A stretch of 64,000 bases of DNA, from assembly GCA_047623945.1 (NCBI GenBank), contig JBLHOT010000001.1:1-64000 (forward strand). Reading direction: 5' to 3'. The translations under genes were made by a program, and so were the position numbers. Source of the stretch: Arcticibacterium sp047623945 (GTDB lineage: Bacteria > Bacteroidota > Bacteroidia > Cytophagales > Spirosomataceae). The number at the start of each line of letters is the position of its first letter. Within the stretch, counting starts at the first letter, position 1. Below the pieces are notes generated by a model that was not told the DNA's origin, searched no databases, and saw only the letters and a program-made list of their open reading frames with translations. This document shows, one piece after another, positions 1 through 8,443 of this stretch.

Positions 1-56
1 GGCATAAAAAAAGAGGTCAAAAGACCTCTTTTCTATTTCGAGTAGCGGGAGCAGGA
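1..56. repeat. Direct repeat: duplicated 3' end of tRNA-fMet plus its terminator
   Basis: Positions 1-51 are identical to 116-166, and the match continues over 53-56 after one mismatch. The copied unit holds the last nucleotides of the initiator tRNA (acceptor 3' strand) and the hairpin terminator. The rest of the tRNA is absent, so this copy is not a tRNA gene. The repeat may extend left of the window. About 45-90 is clearly more GC-rich than its surroundings. Duplication of a tRNA 3' end is what site-specific integration can leave, but no integrase is visible here. Confidence 0.85.
6..32 (-). terminator. Duplicated copy of the tRNA-fMet terminator
   Basis: A ten-base-pair stem (9-18 with 23-32) around an AAAA loop, read on the minus strand into a T run. 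It is identical to the functional copy at 121-147, so transcripts from the tRNA would meet two terminators in series. Confidence 0.7.
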
Positions 57-115
57 GACTGGCCGTCCGCCTCGCCCCTGCGAAACCTTTTGGTTATTAT
101 TTGGATAAATAATTG

Positions 116-171
116 GGCATAAAAAAAGAGGTCAAAAGACCTCTTTTCTATTTCGAGTAGCGGGAGTAGGA
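116..171. repeat. Second copy of the tRNA 3'-end/terminator direct repeat
   Basis: This is the copy attached to the complete tRNA gene, offset 115 bases from the first copy. It overlaps the tRNA 3' end (158-171) and the terminator (121-147). Confidence 0.85.
121..147 (-). terminator. Intrinsic terminator of tRNA-fMet
   Basis: Perfect stem 124-133/138-147 with a four-base loop. On the minus strand it is followed by seven T (revcomp of 121-127). It lies about ten bases beyond the tRNA 3' end. Confidence 0.85.
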
Positions 172-230
172 CTCGAACCTACGACCTTTGGGTTATGAGC
201 CCAACGAGCTGCCAACTGCTCCATCCCGCG
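158..230 (-). tRNA. Initiator tRNA-fMet (CAT anticodon)
   Basis: The 73-base cloverleaf folds completely on the minus strand: acceptor stem, GAGC/GCTC D stem, anticodon loop CTCATAA, T loop TTCGAGT and discriminator A73. Initiator marks are visible: three consecutive G-C pairs at the base of the anticodon stem (GGG/CCC), A11-U24 in the D stem, and an unpaired 1-72 position. That pair is C1-U72 here rather than the C1-A72 of Escherichia coli. CCA is not encoded. A TAnnTTTG promoter box lies twelve bases upstream and a terminator directly downstream, so it is a single-gene unit. Confidence 0.95.
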
Positions 231-1103
231 ATATTGGATTGCAAAAGTAGTATATTTTTTGATACTTCCTTCACTAGACTGCAAAAAAAGGAGATTATTT
301 TAAATTAATCTTTATGCGTTGGTTATTTACGCCGTCTAGTTGTTTTGATTTCAGGTTAAGGCTTAGAGACGTAAGCTTTTCATTATCTGTCAATTAGAGC
401 TTTATGTCCACCATATTTGCGTATGATTCTAAGGCATTTAGTTCGATTTCAAACTCCTTTACTTTTTCTTTCTCCTTAGATCAGGAAACAAGAAAACTTA
501 AACTTTCTAGAACTGTTTTCGGAAGGAGAGTCTGTCAAAGCCACTTTTTGAGGGTAAGTCACGGTGGTTTCTTGAAAGTTTCTTTACAAACCAAAAGGAA
601 TAAGTTTTCTGATAAAGAAAGGGCCATCTGGTAAACTCACAAAACTAATAAAGCGGTCAAGTAGTAAATGACTACATTAATTTGGTTAAATTTCTCTGTA
701 TACCAGAGCTATGGATTTGGCGGCGATGATGATGTTGGCCATCCGAAGGCCAAACTCATTCTTGCAGAAAGTCTCTCCAAGTTTAATCATCCAAGCTCGA
801 CTTGGTTTATAATGTATTCTTAGTCTAAAAACTGAGAATACATTCAGTTATTTGCCACATATTTATTGAACTACAGTTTTTGTTTTAATGTGAAGGATAA
901 TTTACAAACTTACATGTAGGACTAGAAATAGGACAAGGCGAATTTTATAAATGTTTCTAAGAATTTATTTAAGTTTAGGCTTTCCATTATAAAGAGATAG
1001 AGGAGGATACTCTGGAAATCAGAATAAGCCAAAATACCTTAGATGGTTAATGATTTATTAGCTTTTGTATATTTAATCAATCTATTACTACTCGAAACTA
1101 TAA
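231..1103. other. Gene-poor stretch with decayed coding fragments
   Basis: No convincing gene lies here. Two minus-strand fragments read like protein but lack starts. One ends at about 690 and has a run reading FGLRMANIIIAAKSIALVY. The other ends near 400 and has a lysine/glutamate-rich run followed by ELNALESYANMVDIKL. Both are cut by stops upstream. They may be remains of an insertion sequence or another gene, but I cannot name a family. A 76-codon plus-strand frame at 404-634 has no recognisable features. The last 150 bases hold the upstream region of the malonate operon. Confidence 0.45.
242..249 (-). promoter_or_regulatory. -7 box of the tRNA-fMet promoter
   Basis: On the minus strand the sequence is TACTTTTG, a full match to the Bacteroidota TAnnTTTG consensus, with the tRNA 5' end twelve bases on. 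No good -33 TTG is seen at the usual 19-21 base spacing. Confidence 0.6.
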
Positions 1104-2573
1104 ATGATTCAACTGATAGAAAATGCTGAGATCTATTTAGAAAACAAGGCTGTTGTTTCTAATGGGACAGTATATACCTATAAAGATATTCTAGATAGAT
1201 CAGAGTCTATTGCACTTAAGTTATTAGGAGACAGAAATGACCTTCAAGAAGCTAGAATTGCTTTTATCGTAGATCCGGGTTTTGATTACGTGGCCATTCA
1301 ATGGGGGATTTGGAGGGCTGGTGGCATAGCTGTCCCACTGTGTGTAAAGCATCCTTTTACATCATTAGAGTATGTCATAAATGATATTAAGGCAGAAAGG
1401 ATTATTTACTCCAAAGCCTATTCTGAACTAATTTCTGGTTTTGCAGAGGTAGAAAAAACGCCCGTTGAGGCCTTTGAGACTTTAAAAGGTAATTTGCCTA
1501 ATGTTCTTTCTGAAAGAAGGGCGATGATACTTTATACGAGCGGTACTACGGGTTCTCCCAAGGGAGTTGTCACAACCCATGATAATATTGAGGCTCAAAT
1601 CAAGTCTTTGGTGGTGGCTTGGGAATGGTCTTCAGGCGATTATATTTTGAATGTACTTCCGCTTCATCACATTCATGGAATAATTAATGCCACATCCTGC
1701 CCACTTTGGACTGGGGCTTGTATACAATTTGTCGAAAGGTTTGACCCTAAACGGATTTTCGAAGTATTCGTAGAGGACAAGGTCAATATCTTTATGGCTG
1801 TTCCTACCATTTATTTTAAACTAATTGCTGCATTCAATTCTTTCTCAGAGGCTTATCAAAAAACCATTTCGGATAGCTTGATGCCATTTAGATTGATGGT
1901 CTCTGGTTCAGCGGCATTGCCAATTTCAATTTTGGAACAGTGGAAAGTGATAAGTGGTCATATACTGCTGGAACGTTATGGGATGACAGAAATGGGTATG
2001 GCCATAAGTAATTCTTATAATGTTTCGGGTAGGAGACCAGGTTACATTGGTCAAGCATTACCAAATATTATGGTAAGACTGGCCGATGAAAAGGATATAG
2101 AAACGGAAGGAAAGGAAGCTGGTGAGATTCAAATAAAGGGCCCCAATGTTTTTCACGAGTATTGGAAGAAACCAGAAGCTACTGAAGAGACTTTCACCAA
2201 AGATGGTTGGTTTAAAACAGGTGATATAGCTGTTTTTGAAGAGGACTATTACCGTATTCTGGGTAGAAACTCAGTGGACATCATTAAGTCTGGAGGATAT
2301 AAAATTTCGGCTTTGGAGATAGAGGAAGTTCTTAGAACATATCCGGGGATAAAAGATTGTGCTGTGGTAGGTATAGAAGATGAAGAATGGGGAGAGCTTG
2401 TGGCGGCAAGTTTAATTGCAAATCCTTCTGAAATTGACCTAAAGGCTTTAAACAATTGGCTTAAAGCTAGGCTTCCAAATTATAAAATGCCTCGTAAGTA
2501 CATTTTCCAGGAAGATTTACCTCGTAATGTTATGGGAAAAGTTACCAAGAAAGAACTAAAGAAATTGTTTTAA
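1104..2573 (+). CDS. Malonyl-CoA synthetase-like acyl-CoA ligase (MatB/ACSF3 type)
   Basis: ATP-dependent ligase of the adenylate-forming superfamily, 489 residues. The ATP-binding loop YTSGTTGSPKG is near residues 144-154, then RYGMTEMGM (motif A5), GWFKTGD (A7), GRNSVDIIKSGGYK with the hinge region, and the C-terminal catalytic lysine in PRNVMGKVTKK. The RNSVDIIKSGGYKISALEIEE stretch matches the mitochondrial ACSF3/MatB branch better than long-chain ligases. The next two genes encode both subunits of a malonate transporter, which supports malonate + CoA + ATP to malonyl-CoA as its reaction. The gap to madL is 25 bases, so the three genes are probably one operon. No malonyl-CoA decarboxylase is present, so the product would have to enter fatty acid synthesis or be used elsewhere. 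A methylmalonate or other short-dicarboxylate ligase is possible. Confidence 0.8.
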   Translation: MIQLIENAEIYLENKAVVSNGTVYTYKDILDRSESIALKLLGDRNDLQEARIAFIVDPGFDYVAIQWGIWRAGGIAVPLCVKHPFTSLEYVINDIKAERIIYSKAYSELISGFAEVEKTPVEAFETLKGNLPNVLSERRAMILYTSGTTGSPKGVVTTHDNIEAQIKSLVVAWEWSSGDYILNVLPLHHIHGIINATSCPLWTGACIQFVERFDPKRIFEVFVEDKVNIFMAVPTIYFKLIAAFNSFSEAYQKTISDSLMPFRLMVSGSAALPISILEQWKVISGHILLERYGMTEMGMAISNSYNVSGRRPGYIGQALPNIMVRLADEKDIETEGKEAGEIQIKGPNVFHEYWKKPEATEETFTKDGWFKTGDIAVFEEDYYRILGRNSVDIIKSGGYKISALEIEEVLRTYPGIKDCAVVGIEDEEWGELVAASLIANPSEIDLKALNNWLKARLPNYKMPRKYIFQEDLPRNVMGKVTKKELKKLF

Positions 2574-2598
2574 ACAAATACGCTGAAGAATTTAACCA

Positions 2599-2958
2599 AT
2601 GAAAATATACGGTGTAGCCTTATTGGCTTTTTGTTATCTGGTAGGTAAGTTAGTAGGTGTTTTTTTAGGTAAACTATTAGACATAAATGGCGATGTTGGC
2701 GGAGTGGGTTTTGCTATGCTCTTACTCATTTTACTAAATGTATTCGTAAGAAAAAAAGGGTGGTTGGAAGCAGAAACCGAAAAGGGAATCTTGTTTTGGA
2801 GCTCCATGTATATTCCAGTGGTAGTAGCGATGGCTTCAATTTTAAATGTAAAAGCAGCTCTTTCTGGTGGATGGATAGCCATAATAGTTGGGCTTGTAGT
2901 TACCTTATCAGCTTTTTTTCTAGTTCCAGTAATTTCTAAAATTGGTCGAGCTAAATGA
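2599..2958 (+). CDS. madL: Malonate transporter subunit MadL
   Basis: Small integral membrane protein of 119 residues with about four hydrophobic segments, the size and pattern of MadL. MadL works with MadM in uptake of malonate, in the family described from Malonomonas rubra. It sits directly between a malonyl-CoA synthetase-like gene and madM. Its stop codon overlaps the madM start by four bases (ATGA), which indicates translational coupling. Confidence 0.85.
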   Translation: MKIYGVALLAFCYLVGKLVGVFLGKLLDINGDVGGVGFAMLLLILLNVFVRKKGWLEAETEKGILFWSSMYIPVVVAMASILNVKAALSGGWIAIIVGLVVTLSAFFLVPVISKIGRAK

Positions 2959-3701
2959 TAGACTTAGTACAAAACATAATTGGTAAGAACGGGCTGGTGT
3001 TTGCCTTTCTTTTAGTGGGTCTTATCATGTTTATTTCTTTTTGGCTCTCAAACAAACTCTTGAATAAAAGAATCCCTGGCGTAGCCATAGCCGTTTTAGC
3101 AGGATTAGGTCTGGCGACTTTCGGAGGAGAAAAGGGTATTTCTGATATTCCGATTTTTGCAGGCATGGCTCTTTTGGGAGGAGCAATGCTTCGAGACTTT
3201 TCGGTGGTTTCCACGGCAATGGGTGCGGATATTTCCAAAATCAAACAGGCTGGATTGGCCGGTGGGGTTTCTTTGTTAGTTGGTGTGTTTTTCTCTTTCT
3301 TTTTGGGAGCTCTCATCGCCTTTCTAATGGGTTATAGAGATGCTGTAAGTATCACGACTATCGGAGCTGGTGCTTGTACGTACATCGTGGGTCCCATAAC
3401 TGGCTCAGCCTTAGGTGCAGAATCTGACGTGATTGCTATAAGTATAGCCATAGGAGTGGTGAAGACTATTGTAGCCACCATTGTGACACCACTATTGGCA
3501 AAGAGAATAGGTTTAGACAATCCCCATTCGGCTATAGTTTTTGGTGGTTTGATAGGAACATCTAGTGGCGTTACGGCTGGCCTGGCTGCTACTGACCCTA
3601 AGTTAGTGCCCTATGGTGCTTTGACGGCAACTTTTTATACTGGGCTGGGTTGTCTGCTTTGCCCTTCCATCTTTTATATCATTATCAACTCCCTTGTATA
3701 G
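2955..3701 (+). CDS. madM: Malonate transporter subunit MadM
   Basis: Hydrophobic protein of 248 residues, the usual MadM length, with about eight membrane segments and glycine-rich stretches such as GGEKGISDIP and GLIGTSSGVTAGL typical of the family. It forms the larger subunit of the MadLM malonate carrier. It overlaps madL by four bases. It is the last gene of the probable three-gene malonate uptake and activation operon. No clear terminator follows before the sugar transporter 69 bases on. Confidence 0.85.
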   Translation: MIDLVQNIIGKNGLVFAFLLVGLIMFISFWLSNKLLNKRIPGVAIAVLAGLGLATFGGEKGISDIPIFAGMALLGGAMLRDFSVVSTAMGADISKIKQAGLAGGVSLLVGVFFSFFLGALIAFLMGYRDAVSITTIGAGACTYIVGPITGSALGAESDVIAISIAIGVVKTIVATIVTPLLAKRIGLDNPHSAIVFGGLIGTSSGVTAGLAATDPKLVPYGALTATFYTGLGCLLCPSIFYIIINSLV

Positions 3702-3722
3702 CCATATTTCATCTTGGAATCT

Positions 3723-3730
3723 TATATTTG
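3723..3730 (+). promoter_or_regulatory. Possible -7 box for the sodium/sugar symporter
   Basis: TATATTTG fits TAnnTTTG and lies 40 bases before the start codon at 3771. There is no TTG at the preferred spacing upstream, so the call is tentative. It is followed by AACCCTAA at 3748-3755, a motif seen before several starts in this window. Confidence 0.4.
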
Positions 3731-3770
3731 CCTTGGATTTTATATTTAACCCTAACCTTTACGAAACACT

Positions 3771-5375
3771 ATGAATTTTACCAGTTTAGATTATGGAATT
3801 TTTGCGGCCTATGCCGTCCTAATCCTAGGTGTAGGATTATGGGTTTCTAGAAAAGGTGAAAAAACTTCTGAAGATTACTTCTTGGCGAGTAAATCTCTAC
3901 CCTGGTGGGCGATTGGTGCATCTTTGATTGCTGCCAATATTTCTGCCGAGCAGTTTATCGGGATGTCAGGCTCTGGTTTTGCAGGTGGTTTGGCTATTGC
4001 CTCTTATGAGTGGATGGCAGCCATTACGCTTCTTATTGTTGGTAAATACTTCTTGCCTATTTTTATTGAAAAAGGCTTATATACCATCCCAGAGTTCGTT
4101 GAGAAACGCTTTAGTAAAGATTTGAAAACGATTTTGGCTATATTTTGGATAGGACTTTATGTTTTTGTTAATCTGAGTTCGGTGCTTTATTTAGGGGCAT
4201 TGGCTCTAGAAACTATCATGGGAGTGCCTATGATGTACGGGGTGGCTGGTTTAGCCTTATTTGCGGCTGCTTATTCTTTATACGGAGGGCTTTCTGCGGT
4301 GGCGTGGACAGATGTAGTTCAAGTGGTTTTCTTAGTATTGGGTGGTTTATGTACCACTTATTTAGCTTTAGATACACTTTCAGACGGAGCTGGCTTTATG
4401 GTTGGTTTCAAACAAATCTTAGCTGCCGTTCCTGAAAACTTCCACATGATTTTGGATAAATCAAATCCTGAATATCAGAATTTACCAGGGATATGGGTTT
4501 TAATTGGTGGACTTTGGGTAGCCAATTTTTACTACTGGGGTTTTAATCAATACATCATTCAAAGAACACTTGCAGCTAAATCTTTAAAAGAAGCTCAGAA
4601 AGGAATTGTCTTAGCAGCGGCTTTGAAGTTAGTCATTCCATTTATCGTAGTTATTCCAGGAATAGCAGCCTACGTCATGGTCAATGACCCTGTTGTAATG
4701 GCTAGGCTAGGAGATTTAGGACAAATTAATGTGCCAAGTTTAGATCAGGCCGATAAAGCTTATCCATGGTTACTTCAATTGCTGCCTTCTGGACTTAAAG
4801 GAATAGCTTTTGCGGCACTTACGGCTGCCATAGTATCTTCTTTGGCGTCTATGCTTAATTCTACTTCTACCATCTTCACGATGGATATTTATAGGGAATA
4901 CATTAACAAAAACGCAAGTGAAAGCAAATTGGTAAACATCGGTAGACTTTCTGCTTTTGTAGCCTTAGTTATTGCCTGTATCATGGCTCCGCTTTTAGGC
5001 GGCATAGACCAAGCCTTCCAGTTTATTCAGAAATATACAGGTATGGTGAGTCCTGGTATTTTGGCGGTCTTTATGTTAGGATTGTTTTATAAGAAAACGA
5101 CTAACAAAGGAGCCATTTGGGGGGCGTTATTATCAATTGTAATTACGGCTTCGTTCAATATCTTCACGGATATGCCATTCATGCATCAAATGGGACTTTC
5201 GGCCGTTTTGGCAGCTTTAGTGATTGTTGTTATTAGTCATTTAGATGGCAAAGGTGTAGAAGATCCAAAGGGTATTAATATCACCAGCAAAACTTTCGAA
5301 ACGAGTAGTACTTTCAACATAGCGTCTTTCGCTATTGGAATTACAGTGATTGCTCTATATGCTTTGTTTTGGTAA
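3771..5375 (+). CDS. Sodium/sugar symporter of the SSS family, vSGLT-like
   Basis: 534-residue member of the solute:sodium symporter family with about 14 membrane helices. It is strikingly like Vibrio parahaemolyticus vSGLT. The stretch around residues 51-64 (SLIAANISAEQFIG) carries the first-helix Na+-site residues and the galactose ligand Gln (Q61, matching vSGLT Q69). E80 in ASYEW matches E88. WGFNQYIIQRT holds the substrate-binding Asn, and AAIVSSLASMLNS carries the Na2-site serines. Na+-coupled import of galactose or glucose is therefore likely. It lies 69 bases after madM with a candidate promoter between, so it may be separate from the malonate operon. A strong bidirectional terminator follows. 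Confidence 0.9.
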   Translation: MNFTSLDYGIFAAYAVLILGVGLWVSRKGEKTSEDYFLASKSLPWWAIGASLIAANISAEQFIGMSGSGFAGGLAIASYEWMAAITLLIVGKYFLPIFIEKGLYTIPEFVEKRFSKDLKTILAIFWIGLYVFVNLSSVLYLGALALETIMGVPMMYGVAGLALFAAAYSLYGGLSAVAWTDVVQVVFLVLGGLCTTYLALDTLSDGAGFMVGFKQILAAVPENFHMILDKSNPEYQNLPGIWVLIGGLWVANFYYWGFNQYIIQRTLAAKSLKEAQKGIVLAAALKLVIPFIVVIPGIAAYVMVNDPVVMARLGDLGQINVPSLDQADKAYPWLLQLLPSGLKGIAFAALTAAIVSSLASMLNSTSTIFTMDIYREYINKNASESKLVNIGRLSAFVALVIACIMAPLLGGIDQAFQFIQKYTGMVSPGILAVFMLGLFYKKTTNKGAIWGALLSIVITASFNIFTDMPFMHQMGLSAVLAALVIVVISHLDGKGVEDPKGINITSKTFETSSTFNIASFAIGITVIALYALFW

Positions 5376-5394
5376 GATAATAATTACTATTCAT

Positions 5395-5427
5395 GAAAAA
5401 AGGAAGAGTATCGCTCTTCCTTTTTTC
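5395..5427. terminator. Bidirectional terminator between convergent genes
   Basis: Fourteen-base-pair stem (5395-5408 with 5414-5427), five-base loop, A run on the left arm and T run on the right arm. It can end both the symporter (plus) and the acyl-CoA ligase (minus) transcripts. Confidence 0.9.
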
Positions 5428-5449
5428 ATTTAAAATATGTGAGAATAAA

Positions 5450-6997
5450 CTAAGCCCTACTAATCTCCTTCTTCATAATCTTACCCGTGGCACTCATAGG
5501 CAGAGCATCCATAAATCTGATTTGTCTTGGGTATTTGTAGGCCGCAATGTTCTCTTTGGTCCAAGCCATCAGTTCTTGGTCTGAGACAGACTTCCCAGGC
5601 TTTAAGACCACACAAGCTCTAATTTCTTCGCCCATCTTTTCATCGGGAATACCTATAACAGCCACCAATGATACTGCTTCATGTTTCATCATGACTTCTT
5701 CTACTTCTCTTGGGTAGACGTTAAGGCCACCTCGGATAATCATTTCTTTGGTACGGTCTACGATGAAGTAAAAACCATCTTCATCCTTGATAGCCACATC
5801 GCCAGAATAGAGCCAGCCTTCTTTTAACGTTTTAGCATTGGCCTCTGGTTTTTTGTAATAGCCCTTCATTACATTGTGGCCTCTATAAATAAGCTCCCCT
5901 TTTTCACCTACGGAAACCTCTTTGTCATTTTCGTCAACGATTTTTACGTCTATGCCCCATACTGGTTTTCCAACGGAACCTGGCTTTCTTCCAAATTCCT
6001 TCATATTGAAAGTAACCACTGGCGAGCCCTCAGACATACCGTAACCTTCTAGAATCTCTACATTAAATCGGGCTTCAAACTCTTCTAAAACATTGACAGG
6101 CAAGGCTGCACCACCAGAGTAACAACATTTTAGATTGGCTGATATAGCTTTATAGTCAAACTTCTCTTCTTTGTAATTAAGTAGTCCCCAATACATGGTA
6201 GGCACTCCTGCAAAAATGGTAACCTTGTGCTTTTGAAGCAATGCGAATACCGTCTCTGCATCAAACTTGGGTAATAAAATAGCTTTACAGCCTCTATAAG
6301 CTCCTGCATTCATAAGCACAGTCATAGCAAATATATGGAAGAGAGGAAGAACAATTAAGAGCGTATCGTCTTTATTGAGTTCCCCTAAATCGGCAGAAAG
6401 AATGGCGTTTTGCATCAAACTGCTGTGGGTCAGTTCAGCACCCTTAGGCCTGCCTGTAGTTCCCGATGTATATATGATAACCGCTGTATCTTCTGCTGTA
6501 GTCTGAACCGTATCAAAAGTCGGGGGTTGACCATTCATTAAACTTCCTAATGTTTGGGTGCCTTCAATGCTAGAGGGCATCTCAGGTTTAGGCATAATTA
6601 TGAAAAAATTCGTACACTTTGGAGCTTCTTGGAAACCCGCATGTCCCATTTGACCCATCGGGAGGTCTTCAGTGCCCATAAAACAGAAATAGGCTTTGGC
6701 TTCACTGTCTGATAGATGATAAGCTATTTCATCTTTTTTAAGCAGAACACTTAGTGGAACTACCACGGCTCCTGCTTTCAATATTCCAAAATAAACAATA
6801 GGAAAAAAGGGAAGATTGAAGCAGCTAAGACCCACTTTGTCGCCGGGTTTTATCCCTTTTGCCACAAGACCGTTTGCAACCATATTTGCGGCTGCATTGA
6901 CCTGAGCAAAAGTTAATTCAGTATCACCAAAAACATAGGCTACTTTAGAAGGATATCTTCTAGCACTTTCCTGAATACAAGTTGATAAGTTTAGCAT
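5450..6997 (-). CDS. Long-chain acyl-CoA ligase (AMP-binding)
   Basis: 515-residue adenylate-forming enzyme that activates carboxylic acids with ATP and CoA. Motifs are IIYTSGTTGRPKGAELTH (ATP loop), GYGMSEGSPV (A5), GWLYSGDVA (A7), VDRTKEMIIRGGLNVYPREVEE (A8 hinge) and a C-terminal lysine in MSATGKIMKKE. It is the last gene of the minus-strand lipid cluster and starts three bases after the aldehyde dehydrogenase gene. That pairing suggests it activates the acid the dehydrogenase makes. Medium- or long-chain fatty acids are the likeliest substrates. Exact chain length cannot be read from sequence. Confidence 0.88.
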   Translation of the reverse strand: MLNLSTCIQESARRYPSKVAYVFGDTELTFAQVNAAANMVANGLVAKGIKPGDKVGLSCFNLPFFPIVYFGILKAGAVVVPLSVLLKKDEIAYHLSDSEAKAYFCFMGTEDLPMGQMGHAGFQEAPKCTNFFIIMPKPEMPSSIEGTQTLGSLMNGQPPTFDTVQTTAEDTAVIIYTSGTTGRPKGAELTHSSLMQNAILSADLGELNKDDTLLIVLPLFHIFAMTVLMNAGAYRGCKAILLPKFDAETVFALLQKHKVTIFAGVPTMYWGLLNYKEEKFDYKAISANLKCCYSGGAALPVNVLEEFEARFNVEILEGYGMSEGSPVVTFNMKEFGRKPGSVGKPVWGIDVKIVDENDKEVSVGEKGELIYRGHNVMKGYYKKPEANAKTLKEGWLYSGDVAIKDEDGFYFIVDRTKEMIIRGGLNVYPREVEEVMMKHEAVSLVAVIGIPDEKMGEEIRACVVLKPGKSVSDQELMAWTKENIAAYKYPRQIRFMDALPMSATGKIMKKEISRA

Positions 6998-7000
6998 TTC

Positions 7001-8425
7001 TTAAAAGAATTTAACGGTTAGTTCTATGAGTTTTCTTTTCAAATTAGAATAAGGAGGCATAAGCATTTCTAATGCACCCGGAATAATCTGTTTGTAAGTT
7101 CCTCTGGCATTTGAGAAAGCTTCAAAACCAAAGAAACCGTGAGATTTGCCAATTCCAGAATTGTTTGATCCACCAAAGGGTAGGTTATTGTTGAAGAAAT
7201 GCACGGCGTTATTATTGATACAAGTACCTCCTGCTCTCGTGTTATTTTCAATATGAGCAATGTTTTTATTACTGCCACTAAAAATGTAAAGTGCCAAAGG
7301 CTTCTCTCCCGCATTTATAGTGTCAATAACTGTATTGATATCTGTAAAAGTGCCAATGGGCATTACAGGGCCGAAAATCTCATTTTGCATTAAGGCTGAA
7401 TCTACAGGAACGTCTGTGACTATAGTAGGAGCTAGGTAACTCTCATTTTCGTCGCTTTGACCTCCCGTAACTACATTGGCTCCTTTACTTACAGAGTCTT
7501 GGATATAGCCTACAAGTCTTTTGGTATGTTTTGGGTTTACTACACGGCTATAAGAATCAGATTCTTTAGGGTTTTGACCGTAAAAGCTTGTGATTTGCTT
7601 ATTCATCTCTTCCACAAGGGCGTCTTTTTTGCTTTCATGCACCATGACATAATCAGGTGCAATACATATTTGCCCGGTGTTAGTAAATTTACCCCAAGCG
7701 ATTCTCTTTGCAGCAGATTTGATATTGGCGGTTTCATCAACGATGGTCGGAGATTTACCTCCCAATTCCAATGTTACAGAGGCCAAATGTTCGGCAGCCG
7801 CTTTCATTACAATTTTGCCAACGGCTGGTGAGCCTGTAAAGAAGATATGATTGAAGGGTAGTTTCAATAAATGTGTGGAGGTTTCCACTGCTCCCTCTAA
7901 AACAGCTACTTCATTTTCGTCAAAAATGCTTTCAATGATTTTCTTCATGACTCCCGACGTAATTGGGGTCATTTCAGAAGGTTTTATGATAACCGTATTT
8001 CCGGCAGCTACAGCTGAAATCAAAGGTCCGAAAGTAAGATTGACAGGGAAATTCCACGGCGAGATAATAAGACACACACCTTTTGGTTCATATTTTATGT
8101 ATGACTTGGAACCCAATAAAGCCAAGGGAGTGTCTACCGATTTGTTTCTCATCCATTGACCTAAGTGGTGAATGGCATGCTTGATTTCACTTGTTACTAC
8201 AAAAATTTCATTCAGGTCCACATCGGCCGATGGCTTTTTGAAATCGGCCATCATGGCGTCTTGAATATCCTTTCGGAATATAACCTCCACAGCCTTTTTT
8301 ATGGCTCTTAGTTTTGCTTTACGCTCTTTTACCGTACTTTTTGCCACTTCATATTGATTGGCTTTTTGACTCTCAAAAATTTTGTTAATGTTTTCTACGC
8401 TTACAGAATCTACTAGTGTATTCAT
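7001..8425 (-). CDS. Aldehyde dehydrogenase, class 3 / fatty aldehyde type
   Basis: 474 residues, NAD(P)-dependent oxidation of an aldehyde to an acid. SPWNFP (122-127), the general-base Glu in TLELGGKSP (E220) and the catalytic Cys in GQICIAPDY (C254) are all present. The short length and a hydrophobic, basic C-terminal tail after MPPYSNLKRK resemble ALDH3-type membrane-associated fatty aldehyde and coniferyl aldehyde dehydrogenases. It lies three bases before an acyl-CoA ligase and 18 bases after a KAS III gene. AACCCTA lies at 8432-8438 just upstream of the start. The context fits removal of a long-chain aldehyde released by the membrane oxygenases of the cluster. Confidence 0.88.
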   Translation of the reverse strand: MNTLVDSVSVENINKIFESQKANQYEVAKSTVKERKAKLRAIKKAVEVIFRKDIQDAMMADFKKPSADVDLNEIFVVTSEIKHAIHHLGQWMRNKSVDTPLALLGSKSYIKYEPKGVCLIISPWNFPVNLTFGPLISAVAAGNTVIIKPSEMTPITSGVMKKIIESIFDENEVAVLEGAVETSTHLLKLPFNHIFFTGSPAVGKIVMKAAAEHLASVTLELGGKSPTIVDETANIKSAAKRIAWGKFTNTGQICIAPDYVMVHESKKDALVEEMNKQITSFYGQNPKESDSYSRVVNPKHTKRLVGYIQDSVSKGANVVTGGQSDENESYLAPTIVTDVPVDSALMQNEIFGPVMPIGTFTDINTVIDTINAGEKPLALYIFSGSNKNIAHIENNTRAGGTCINNNAVHFFNNNLPFGGSNNSGIGKSHGFFGFEAFSNARGTYKQIIPGALEMLMPPYSNLKRKLIELTVKFF

Positions 8426-8443
8426 TGTTTTTAGGGTTGATGA

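Noticed and set aside
44..90. Possible second tRNA next to tRNA-fMet
   Set aside because: Only the last acceptor-strand bases match; no D, anticodon or T arms can be folded.
404..634. 76-codon plus-strand open frame
   Set aside because: Serine/lysine-rich translation without any motif, no promoter, and it lies in a stretch with decayed fragments on the other strand.
5450..6997. NRPS/PKS assembly line suggested by adenylate-forming and KAS enzymes
   Set aside because: No carrier-protein, condensation or thioesterase domains are encoded in the cluster; the ligases have the acyl-CoA layout.
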